From: Caldithrix sp.
GTDB lineage: Bacteria; Zhuqueibacterota; Zhuqueibacteria; Thermofontimicrobiales; Sulfurfontimicrobiaceae
DNA length: 64,000 bases
NCBI GenBank assembly: GCA_020722815.1
Contig: DYKB01000012.1
Location: 1-64,000, forward strand
Reading direction: 5' to 3'
Positions 54,601-62,897 of this stretch are shown here, piece after piece. The notes under the pieces are model-generated. The model did no database searches and was not told the origin of the DNA. It worked only from the letters and a program-made list of their open reading frames with translations. How positions within the stretch are numbered: the first letter of the stretch is position 1; every line of letters begins with the position of its first letter. Both the position numbers and the translations under genes were made by a program.

Positions 54601-54988
54601 ATAGCCGTCAGACTAAGATTATAACTATCTGAATTTTAACAAGTTACTCTTGAATTGCCACGAGCTTTAGCTCATGGTTAAATGAGAATCCCACTTAATC
54701 ACCGGGCTTTTAAGCCCGAGTCCTGTTATACACCTGTGGGTTAAAACCCACTTATTAAACTTTGGAAGCAATTTGATCCACAAACTGAAGAAGCCTGTCC
54801 GAGAACTAACTTTGCGAAGGTTTTTGAGTGGGTATAACTATATATATTTGAATATTTCAATTTTAATCTATATATTGTGTTGTTTTTAACCTTCGCAAGG
54901 TTATTATTGGCCAATTTTATAGTTCCCGGACAGCCTCTGAAACTTATGGCTATTCATTTGTTTTTTAATCTTAACCTGACGAATATGG
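54601..54988. repeat. S1 inverted-repeat element, copy C, with hairpins and P element
   Basis: Outer ATAGCCGTCAGACTAAGATT (from 54601) and CTTAACCTGACGAATATGG (to 54988). Inside: GCCACGAGCTTTAGC (54658), CGGGCTTTTAAGCCCG, GTGGGTTAAAACCCAC, and the right palindrome CCACAAACTGAAG... interrupted at its centre by a P element (54796-54933), then CTGAAACTTATGG. Confidence 0.8.
54796..54933. repeat. P element inside S1 copy C
   Basis: TGTCCGAGAACTAACTTTGC and GAAGGTTTTTGAG at the left; AACCTTCGCAAGGTTATTAT and TAGTTCCCGGACAG at the right. Same element as 15854-15998, but in the right-hand inner palindrome of its host. Confidence 0.75.
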
Positions 54989-55753
54989 GCTGACTCCCTT
55001 GCTTTTAATGCAATTCGAGAAATCCCTTTGGCGGTTATTGAAAAACTTAACTATATCGCCATCAAAAAATTTCAATTTTTTAAAAATTTTGGGAACAAAT
55101 AGAAATTGCAGCGTTTAATATTTTATTTATTCCAAAATGCCAATTGTTTAATGTTCCTGCACATCAATTTTTTGATTTAACTTATATAAAAAACAACAGT
55201 TCAAAGAAAAAAAACATGTGAGTACAAATTTATATATTTTAAGAAGGAAAACGCTTTGGTAACTATCGAATTTCGTCTGGTACGAAATCGCGTTGAGAAA
55301 TATTTGGATATTTCGTACCGATATCGACTGAAAGCGGTAAATCCTTTGAAAAAGATCATCCAGTGTTCGGGATGAATGCTAATTTTTTCAAGTACAACCG
55401 ATTCTATTCTCTCTGCATCTTACACTTACTACGGATTTTCTCAAATTTAGCCAATCCCATCCCTGGAATTATCCTGGTTGCGGAATTTATTCGAATCCGT
55501 TTCAGGTTAATATTGAATCTTCTGGATTTCTGCTTTTCAAATAATCTAATTTTAAATTAAACTTAAAGCTTGTTCATTTTAATCTAATTTGAGGTTAATA
55601 AAAAACCTTTTCAGGTTAAATTTAAACAATTCAGTTGGTCGCTTTTCGGGTTGTCCGCTATAAATGGAAATTTGTTGCGATAGTCCAAATATCTATCGCC
55701 AGTTAAAATTTGCCAATACATGCACGCTTTCATTATTAAAAATGGGAAAAAAT
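54989..55753. other. Gene-free stretch before the ABC exporter
   Basis: No gene I can support. A 39-codon frame starts at TTG 55256 behind AAGAAGGA and reads VTIEFRLVRNRVEKYL then LDISYRYRLK, ending at 55375; it may be a small peptide gene or chance. A 65-codon frame at 55363 looks like chance. Confidence 0.35.
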
Positions 55754-57565
55754 ATGCGCCAAAAGTTAAAATTTTTGTTAGGTTTGATGAAAGGATTCAG
55801 AAGTCTTTACCTGCTGTCGATGCTCGTTTTGGCGCTGGCAACGGTTACTTCGCTTGCCAGGCCATTGGTCGTCCGAACCACTATTGATTCGATTATTGGT
55901 GATAAACCAATGATTGATCTTCCCCAATGGGCGAACGCCGTCTTGAATATGTTGGGAGGACGGCGTGTATTGATTAAAAATCTCTGGATAGTGTGTCTGG
56001 TTCTGGTCGGCTTGTCGCTGATTAATGGTGCGTTGTCCTTTTTAAAAGGGAAGTGGACAGCTATCACGTCAGAATCCATCGCCCGGAAGTTACGGGAAAA
56101 GCTTTATAATCATATTCAACATCTGTCGTACGATTACCATGTGAAGGCGGATACGGGGGATCTCATTCAACGCTGTTCTTCAGATGTGGATACGGTTCAT
56201 CGCTTCCTGGGTTTCCAATTCATTGAACTTGGAAATAGTCTGTTTATGATACTGGCTGTCGTACCAATTATGCTTTCAATGGATTCAAGAATGACCATTA
56301 TGTCGATGTTAACCGTACCGACTCTGATTATGTTTTCCCTGATATTCTTTAAAAGGATAAAAAATACTTTTCAGGAAACAGATGAGGCCGAAGCCCGGTT
56401 GTCGACGGTACTCCAGGAAAATTTAACCGGTGTCAGAGTTGTTCGTGCATTTGCCCGGCAGAATTATGAAATTAAAAAATTTGATGAGGCCAATAAAGGC
56501 TTTCGGAGTTTAAATTACCATCTGATTCAATTGTACGGTTACTTCTGGTCAATTTCAGATTCAATCAGTCTGTTTCAGATAGGATTGGTGATTCTGCCAG
56601 GAACGTATTGGGCAGCAACTGGTCAAATAAGTTTAGGGACGCTGGTTGCGTTTATCACTTATGTGGAAATGTTTATCTGGCCAGTCCGGCAAATGGGGCG
56701 TCTTTTAACCGATTTAGGAAAAACCATGGTCTCGTTAACCCGTATTAAAGAGGTTTTGGATACGCCGCAAGAAGATTATCGGCCAGATGGACTTAAACCG
56801 GAAATTCAGGGTGTCATTGAATTTCAGAATGTTGCTTTTAGCTACGATGAAAGGCGGCCGATTTTAAATAATATTTCATTTAAAATCAAAAAGGGCCAAA
56901 CCGTGGCAATTTTAGGCGCTACTGGGAGCGGAAAAAGCTCTTTGGTTCAATTATTACCGGCATTGTACGACTATACCGCCGGATCAATCAAGATTGATGG
57001 ATATGAGTTAAAAGAAATTGACCGAAAATGGTTACGGAAAAATGTTGGAATTGTGTTACAGGAACCATTTTTATTCTCAAAATCGGTTCGGGAAAATATT
57101 CGCCTGGCTTTTAAAGATGCTTCTGAGGATGAAGTCACTACTGCGGCTACCATGGCCGCGATTCATGATGTCATTCTGGAATTCGAAAATGGCTATGATA
57201 CGGCTGTTGGTGAAAAAGGCATTACGCTTTCAGGTGGACAAAAGCAGCGGGTGGCTATCTCCCGGACGTTAATTCAAAAGCCACCAATCCTGATTTTGGA
57301 TGATTCACTCAGCGCCGTTGATACCGAAACCGATGCCATGATTCGTCGCGCTCTGGCGCAAAACGGTCATTCCATGACAAAAATTATTATTTCGCATCGA
57401 ATAACCACAATTTCTGAAGCGGATTTAATTCTGGTTCTGGAAAATGGTGAAATTGTTCAATCAGGCACACATGAGCAACTTATTCACCAGCCGGGATTGT
57501 ATCAACGAATATGGTTCATTCAGAATAAATTGGAATCTGAAATTTTTGTAGAAAATGGGGTTTAG
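55754..57565 (+). CDS. ABC exporter half-transporter with degenerate ATPase site
   Basis: About 603 residues: a six-span transmembrane domain (about 20-320) and an ATPase domain. Walker A is GATGSGKS (about 388), the signature is canonical LSGGQKQR, and Walker B ends in Asp-Asp (ILILDDSLSAVD, about 514), where a Glu normally acts as catalytic base. This is the degenerate half of a heterodimeric exporter, as in TM287/TM288. The partner follows at 57745. The start is uncertain: 55754 or 55742 fits the family; the frame opening at 55664 adds residues without homology. It would pump lipids or drugs outward. Confidence 0.9.
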   Translation: MRQKLKFLLGLMKGFRSLYLLSMLVLALATVTSLARPLVVRTTIDSIIGDKPMIDLPQWANAVLNMLGGRRVLIKNLWIVCLVLVGLSLINGALSFLKGKWTAITSESIARKLREKLYNHIQHLSYDYHVKADTGDLIQRCSSDVDTVHRFLGFQFIELGNSLFMILAVVPIMLSMDSRMTIMSMLTVPTLIMFSLIFFKRIKNTFQETDEAEARLSTVLQENLTGVRVVRAFARQNYEIKKFDEANKGFRSLNYHLIQLYGYFWSISDSISLFQIGLVILPGTYWAATGQISLGTLVAFITYVEMFIWPVRQMGRLLTDLGKTMVSLTRIKEVLDTPQEDYRPDGLKPEIQGVIEFQNVAFSYDERRPILNNISFKIKKGQTVAILGATGSGKSSLVQLLPALYDYTAGSIKIDGYELKEIDRKWLRKNVGIVLQEPFLFSKSVRENIRLAFKDASEDEVTTAATMAAIHDVILEFENGYDTAVGEKGITLSGGQKQRVAISRTLIQKPPILILDDSLSAVDTETDAMIRRALAQNGHSMTKIIISHRITTISEADLILVLENGEIVQSGTHEQLIHQPGLYQRIWFIQNKLESEIFVENGV

Positions 57566-57592
57566 ATTTTGAATTTTGTGAAACATCCTCAA

Positions 57593-57671
57593 CCTGTCAT
57601 TCTGGGTCAGCGAAGAATTTCCTATTAACTGGCGCCGATGCTTCGTTCGGCAAAAAAAATCTGAATGACAG
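57593..57671. repeat. R9 repeat between the two ABC genes
   Basis: CCTGTCATTCTGGGTCAGCG with GAAGAATTTCC, then GGCGCCGATGCTTCGTTCGG, and AAAATCTGAATGACAGC at the right, an inverted partner of the left. Related fragments at 21915 and 30951. Confidence 0.6.
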
Positions 57672-57744
57672 CTTTAATACTGTTTTCCTGAAAACTAAAT
57701 ACCTGACTAGCGAAGCGCCTGTAGTGTAAATTTTTGGAGGCATT

Positions 57745-59589
57745 ATGTTGCCAATTGAAGAACAAGACTATGTAAAACAATTTGATTTTCGCCTCTGGCG
57801 GCGGCTGCTGCAATTTGCGCGTCCATATTGGCCCTATCTTGTCAGACTTGGCGTGGTGATGATCACGGTTGGGGGAATCGATGCCATCATGCCTATTTTT
57901 TCGAAGATAGCAATCGACCGGTTTATCACGCCCCAGACGACCCACTATTTCGGCTGGTTCATATCGGCCTTCATTTTTACGGTTTGTCTGTTGGGTCTTT
58001 GTGTCTGGTTATTAATCAGTCTCGCCGGCCGGGTCGACATGTGGGTGTGTTATGATATTCGAAAAGCGGGTTTTAAGCGATTGCAGGAACTTTCATTATC
58101 CTATTATGATCAAACTTTGGTTGGCTGGCTCATGACGCGCCTCACCTCAGATGTTCAAAAATTAGGCGATGTGGTTTCCTGGAGTATCGTTCAAACCCTG
58201 TGGGGCGTGGCCATGATGGTGATTATGATTATCCTGATGCTGTATCTGAACTGGAAACTGGCACTCATTACTTTTAGTGTGATTCCGTTCCTGGTTTTCG
58301 TTAGTTTTTTTTTCCAGAAACGAATTTTAAAGGCACATCGGTTGGCCCGGAAAATCAATTCCCGGATAACAGGTGCCTTTAACGAAGGCATTATGGGAGC
58401 CAGAACGTCAAAAACGCTGGTTCGTGAAGCCGAAAATCTCAATGAATTTAAACTGGAAACAACCGAGATGTACCATGCTTCAGTACGTGCAGCGATTTAT
58501 TCGTCGGTTTATTTACCCATCGTGCTGGTGCTGGGAAATACAGGGGCCGGACTGGCGCTCTGGTTTGGTGGTAAAGGTGTTTTTGCGCAATCTATCAGCT
58601 ATGGAACGCTGGTTGCTTTTATCTCTTATGCGATTCAGTTTTTTGAACCTATTCGGCAATTGGCGGCAAAATTCGCTGAACTCCAGAGCGCCCAGGCAGC
58701 AGCCGAGCGAACTTTCTCATTATTTGAAACAGATGTTGAGATTAAAGACCGTCCGGAAATCATTCAAAAGTATGGGGAATCTTTTACAACCGACCATAAA
58801 AATTGGCCGGAACTGATTGGTAATATTAGTTTTCGAAATGTCACTTTTGCTTATCAGAAGGGTGAGAAGGTTCTTAAAAATTTCAATCTTGAAGTAAAAG
58901 CCGGTGAAAAGATTGCATTGGTAGGGGAGACGGGCTCTGGTAAAAGTACTGTCGTCAATCTCGCCTGTCGTTTTTATGAACCAACATCCGGAGAAATCTT
59001 GATAGATGGGGTCAATTATCAGAATTATCCTTTATTATGGCTGCATTCGCATTTGGGCTATGTTTTGCAGAATCCACACCTTTTCAGTGGCACGGTTCGT
59101 GATAATATTCGTTATGGTCGTTTAGATGCTACCGATGCAGAAGTAATTGAAGCAGCGAAATTAGTGAATGCTCATGATTTTATCATGAAACTCGAAAAAG
59201 GTTATGAAAGCAAGGTCGGTGAAGGCGGAAGTCGGATTTCCACCGGTCAAAAGCAATTAATTGCCTTTGCCCGGGCAATCCTGGCCAATCCCAAAATCTT
59301 TGTCCTGGATGAAGCAACATCTTCGGTTGATACGGAAACTGAACAGATCATTCAGTCCGCAATTCAAACTGTTTTGGCGGGCCGGACGAGCTTTATTATT
59401 GCCCATCGGCTTTCGACTATCCGCTCCGCCGATCGGATTCTCGTGATTCAGAAAGGTGAGATTATCGAAGACGGTAATCATCAGCAATTGATTAAGAAAA
59501 AAGGGTATTATTACCGGCTTTATACGAATCAATTTATCGATGAAAATGAAATGGAATTGCTGCAGCGCAAAACCGGCCTGGCTGCATAA
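57745..59589 (+). CDS. ABC exporter half-transporter with canonical ATPase site
   Basis: A 614-residue partner of the preceding protein: a six-span domain (about 25-330) and an ATPase domain with Walker A GETGSGKST (about 394), Walker B FVLDEATSSVD (about 518, canonical Glu) and switch IAHRLSTI. Its signature motif is changed to ISTGQKQL instead of LSGGQ. In heterodimers the weak site pairs the altered signature of one subunit with the Asp of the other, which is exactly what these two show. GGAGG precedes the ATG by 5 bases. Substrate unknown. Confidence 0.92.
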   Translation: MLPIEEQDYVKQFDFRLWRRLLQFARPYWPYLVRLGVVMITVGGIDAIMPIFSKIAIDRFITPQTTHYFGWFISAFIFTVCLLGLCVWLLISLAGRVDMWVCYDIRKAGFKRLQELSLSYYDQTLVGWLMTRLTSDVQKLGDVVSWSIVQTLWGVAMMVIMIILMLYLNWKLALITFSVIPFLVFVSFFFQKRILKAHRLARKINSRITGAFNEGIMGARTSKTLVREAENLNEFKLETTEMYHASVRAAIYSSVYLPIVLVLGNTGAGLALWFGGKGVFAQSISYGTLVAFISYAIQFFEPIRQLAAKFAELQSAQAAAERTFSLFETDVEIKDRPEIIQKYGESFTTDHKNWPELIGNISFRNVTFAYQKGEKVLKNFNLEVKAGEKIALVGETGSGKSTVVNLACRFYEPTSGEILIDGVNYQNYPLLWLHSHLGYVLQNPHLFSGTVRDNIRYGRLDATDAEVIEAAKLVNAHDFIMKLEKGYESKVGEGGSRISTGQKQLIAFARAILANPKIFVLDEATSSVDTETEQIIQSAIQTVLAGRTSFIIAHRLSTIRSADRILVIQKGEIIEDGNHQQLIKKKGYYYRLYTNQFIDENEMELLQRKTGLAA

Positions 59590-59699
59590 TTTTGTTTAAA
59601 TGCTTTTTGAATAAGGCGATTCGGAGTGAATGGAGAGAACGCGGAAAAATTAATATTCGCTCCGTGTTCCTCTGTAACCTCCGTGACGCTTGTAAAATT

Positions 59700-60035
59700 T
59701 TACGCGACTTCCTTTCCAGCAATATCCCGATAAAAACAGGAATATTTCCCCGTATGACAGGCCGGGCCAATCTGTTTAACTTCCAAAAGGATCGTATCCT
59801 CATCACAATCAATCCGGATCGAATGAATGAACTGAAAATGGCCGGAAGTTTCACCTTTGATCCAGAGTTTTTGTCGGGACCGGGACCAGTAGCAAGCCTT
59901 TCCGTTTTGAATTGTCCAGGCCAGGCTTTCCCGATTCATATACGCCAGCATCAGTACTTCTTTGGTTTCCACATCCTGCACAATGGCCGGAACCAGGCCG
60001 CGTTCATCGAATTTTATCTGATCGATTAAATTCAT
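59700..60035 (-). CDS. hisI: Phosphoribosyl-AMP cyclohydrolase
   Basis: A 111-residue monofunctional cyclohydrolase, the third step of histidine synthesis. It has [20 protein letters not shown] and [10 protein letters not shown] then QIGPACHTG, with the Cys residues that bind zinc and the Asp residues that bind magnesium. No HisE (pyrophosphohydrolase) domain is fused. The start overlaps the hisF stop by one base (TAATG), so it is coupled with hisF. The other his genes are not in the window, so histidine genes are split here. Confidence 0.95.
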   Translation of the reverse strand: MNLIDQIKFDERGLVPAIVQDVETKEVLMLAYMNRESLAWTIQNGKACYWSRSRQKLWIKGETSGHFQFIHSIRIDCDEDTILLEVKQIGPACHTGKYSCFYRDIAGKEVA

Positions 60036-60793
60036 TATAACCTCACGGGAATATTTTGGGTTTGCAAATATTTTTTTAATTCACGAATTGTAATTTCTTT
60101 ATAATGGAAAATTGAAGCCGCCAGGGCGGCATCCGCTTTGCCTTCAATAAAAACATCCCGGATATGTTCGCGAGTACCACCTCCTCCTGACGCAATCACA
60201 GGAATATTAATCGTTTCTGAGATACGGCGTGTCAGTTCAACATCATATCCTGTCTTGCGACCATCCATATCCATGCTGGTCAATAGAATTTCGCCAGCGC
60301 CCAACTGCTCCACTTGTCGCGCCCATTCAATCGCATCAATTCCGGTCGGACGGCTTCCACCATGCGAAAAAACCTCCCAACTTCCAGCACCACGACGCCG
60401 GGCATCAATGGCCACCACAATACATTGTGAGCCAAAAGCCTCAGCGCCCTCGGCTATCAATTCAGGGCGATAGATGGCAGCCGTGTTAATCGAAACTTTG
60501 TCCGCTCCCCGAATAACAATTTCGTGAATGTCATCGACAGTTGAAATACCGCCGCCAATAGTAAATGGAATAAAAACTTTACGGGCGACCCGTTCCGCCA
60601 GATCAAAAATTGTCCGGCGATTTTCTTTGCTCGCCGTTATATCCAGAAAAACAAGCTCGTCGGCGCGTTCCAGGGTATAATAATGGCCCAATTCAACCGG
60701 ATCGCCGGCATCGCGTAATTGGAGAAATTGAATTCCTTTCACCACCCGCCCGTCCTTTACATCCAGGCAGGGGATTATTCTTTTGGCTAACAT
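60035..60793 (-). CDS. hisF: Imidazole glycerol phosphate synthase cyclase subunit
   Basis: A 252-residue TIM barrel that, with HisH, makes IGP and AICAR in histidine synthesis. The N-terminal [19 protein letters not shown] has the catalytic Asp 11, and the second catalytic Asp is in [13 protein letters not shown]. Phosphate-binding loops are clear ([16 protein letters not shown]). Length is typical. GAAAGG precedes ATG. hisI follows with a one-base overlap. Confidence 0.97.
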   Translation of the reverse strand: MLAKRIIPCLDVKDGRVVKGIQFLQLRDAGDPVELGHYYTLERADELVFLDITASKENRRTIFDLAERVARKVFIPFTIGGGISTVDDIHEIVIRGADKVSINTAAIYRPELIAEGAEAFGSQCIVVAIDARRRGAGSWEVFSHGGSRPTGIDAIEWARQVEQLGAGEILLTSMDMDGRKTGYDVELTRRISETINIPVIASGGGGTREHIRDVFIEGKADAALAASIFHYKEITIRELKKYLQTQNIPVRL

Positions 60794-60913
60794 GTATGAC
60801 CTTTCAATTCTGTAAATTTTGGTCGAAATATACGCGCTCTACCAGTATTCATCACGAGCCGGAGGCAAAATCGCCTTTTCCGCTGTAATCAGTTAAGTTC
60901 TGGTAGCAGATAT

Positions 60914-61828
60914 TTAAAATAAATTTTTTACCCAACGATAACTTTGTAATGCGTTTGTCGCAGCAATCGAAATTTTGCTTAATAAATTCCCGATTGCATC
61001 CCGTGTCTGTTCAGAAATTTCTACTTTCGAAATTACTTCAATCTGCAAAACAGTTTGCGTTTGGTGATTGGCTTGGTGTTCGTTCTTCATAAACTCCAGC
61101 ATGGCCGAATTGGGATTAATAAGTCCCTGAAAATATTGAGACTTTTCCTGTAGAACTGCTTCCCAGATTTTTGCGGCATATCCATAGTGTGTACAATTTA
61201 AACTGGCAAAAAATGGCGCATCTGGCTGCGTAAATTGTTTTAAAGCCAGATGACTATATAATTCAATATATTTTCGCGTTTGGGGACTATTCCAGCCTTT
61301 CTCGATGCTATCAGTTAATTCCAGACATCCTTGTTGTATAATCCGATTGGCGGCGATACCGGATTCTATCAGTTTTTGGCGATATGAATTGGCATTAATG
61401 GTTGTCGGCGTCCCAAAGATAATCACATTTGAATCAGAATTTTGAATTAACGTTGCGCGAATCAAATTTACACCCGCATCAACAATACCAATCACCGGAA
61501 TATCCGAAAACTGTGCAAAATGTGTTTGCGGATAAATAACCGAAAGTGTGTTACAGGCAATTAAAACCAAATCAGGATGGTACTGTTTTTGTATCGCAAA
61601 TAATGCATTATCAAAATGTTGAGCCTTTTCAAATGCAGTGGCCAGGCGATTATAGCCACTATTGGCATCAAACAGTGCATTGAAAAAAATAAGCTTCGCC
61701 TTTTTGAAGTAATTGCCTGACTGAATAAGTGAAATCAATTCAGCGAAAACTGATAAGCCACCAATGCCGGAATCAGTTACAACAAAAGTGACTTCCGGTT
61801 GTTTTAATATTTGCTGGATTGTTTTCAT
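60914..61828 (-). CDS. murI: Glutamate racemase
   Basis: A 304-residue Asp/Glu racemase making D-glutamate for peptidoglycan. It has the catalytic Cys pair: C92 in LIACNTLSV and C212 in SLNCTHYGY, and the N-terminal TDSGIGGLSV (D19, S20). It is slightly longer than the 260-280 usual in the family, with extra residues at the N-terminus and near 45-60. It has its own promoter about 110 bases upstream. Context (hisF downstream) gives no extra clue. Confidence 0.88.
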   Translation of the reverse strand: MKTIQQILKQPEVTFVVTDSGIGGLSVFAELISLIQSGNYFKKAKLIFFNALFDANSGYNRLATAFEKAQHFDNALFAIQKQYHPDLVLIACNTLSVIYPQTHFAQFSDIPVIGIVDAGVNLIRATLIQNSDSNVIIFGTPTTINANSYRQKLIESGIAANRIIQQGCLELTDSIEKGWNSPQTRKYIELYSHLALKQFTQPDAPFFASLNCTHYGYAAKIWEAVLQEKSQYFQGLINPNSAMLEFMKNEHQANHQTQTVLQIEVISKVEISEQTRDAIGNLLSKISIAATNALQSYRWVKNLF

Positions 61829-61937
61829 ACGGTTTATTTTAATTAAAATACAGCCTCAGTTATAATTGATTTTAAGGATTTGTTTCTATTCATTCAATGA
61901 AATCAATTTTACGCTAAATGCAAAATTTAAAATTCAG

Positions 61938-61966
61938 AATATAGTTAATAAATGAAACATTGTCAA
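61938..61966 (-). promoter_or_regulatory. Predicted glutamate racemase promoter (TTGACA, 17 bp, TATATT)
   Basis: Minus-strand TTGACA (61961-61966), exactly 17 bases, TATATT (61938-61943), about 110 bases before the racemase start. Confidence 0.7.
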
Positions 61967-62049
61967 GTTAAAAATAAGTATGAATCTGTGATGGCTAATC
62001 CCGATTAAATGGATAATTGGCAGACATAGCGGTTGGAGTTTATTTAACA

Positions 62050-62265
62050 CTTGAAATTCTAAAAATGAAATGCTTTTTCTTTGGTGAATTTGTATTGAAT
62101 AGGAAATTGACCCTCTCTGGATCTCCCGGTTTTTATAAAAATGAAAATGAGGCGATAACCCGGCTTACTCTCCCTCAAATTCTGTTTTAGGAATTTGGGG
62201 GAGGCAGGAGGGGGTTCTTAATAGATTTATAACCTCCTAAATTTCTATTTTAGAATTTCAGGTAA
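62050..62265. repeat. E4 element, complete copy
   Basis: CTTGAAATTCTAAAAATGAA (from 62050) with TTTTAGAATTTCAGGTA (62249-62265), inverted. Inside is a GATCTCCCGGTTTTTATAAA / ATGAGGCGATAACCCGG fold and a further fold around CAAATTCTGTTTTAGGAATTTG (62175-62196, given as a landmark), then GGGGGAGGCAGGAGGGGG. It directly precedes the L1 nest. Confidence 0.75.
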
Positions 62266-62315
62266 CGATACGTATTATTTGTCAAAATAAAACAGGTGGA
62301 TGACGCATTTACAAA

Positions 62316-62748
62316 CGTACACTTTTTGATTAAGCAAAACCTGCCCTCACCCTCTCCCAGAGGGCTGATCTTGACCCATATCCACGGACTGGACCCGGGG
62401 AATTGAAGTTAAATGCGAAGACGGTGCAATTAAGTGCCTGATTTGTAAAAGTCACTCGTTTGAACTCATCCCCCCTGGCCCCCTTCTCTTAAGAAGGAAG
62501 GGGGAGTGCGGCTTCTCCCCCTCTCTTGAAAGAGAGGGGGCCGGGGGGTGAGTTCAAGAGGCGCCGGTCACGCACTAATTCTCCTGAATTTTTTGACTTC
62601 CCCGGCTTTAGCAACGAGATGTGGGTCAAGATCAGCTCAGGGGGAGAGGGAATAGCTACGCTTTCTTTCCTTGGGAGAGGGTTGGGGTAAGATCTTTAAG
62701 TTTGTTCTAAAAATAAATCTTCAAAGTAATTTAAAAAGCGTACGGTAG
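62316..62748. repeat. Four-level nested repeat locus (L1 > L2 > L3 > L4), second copy
   Basis: L1: CGTACACTTTTTGAT (62316-62330) with TTAAAAAGCGTACGGTAG (62731-62748). L2: GCCCTCACCCTCTCCC (62343-62358) with GGGAGAGGGTTGGGGTAAG (62673-62691). L3: GGGCTGATCTTGACCCAT (62362-62379) with GATGTGGGTCAAGATCAG (62618-62635). L4: TTGAACTCATCCCCCC (62460-62475) with GGGGGGTGAGTTCAA (62543-62557). Here L3 splits the left arm of L2; at 14.24 kb it lies further into L2. With the E4 copy it fills 61967-62897. Confidence 0.82.
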
Positions 62749-62897
62749 AGAAATTACACCTAACATTTTATGCGTTATTTTTGCCAATTTCTTTGTCAAA
62801 TGAAAATTTCACCACTTGTTTTATTCAATTTACATTAGTATTATTAATCTACCTTCAACACGCAAGTTATTCTGAATCGAAAAAGAAGGACCGGCAA

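Noticed and set aside
55363..55560. 65-codon plus-strand frame before the ABC exporter
   Set aside because: No ribosome site and AT-driven composition (Phe/Ile/Leu/Asn-rich). Could be a membrane peptide, but nothing supports it.
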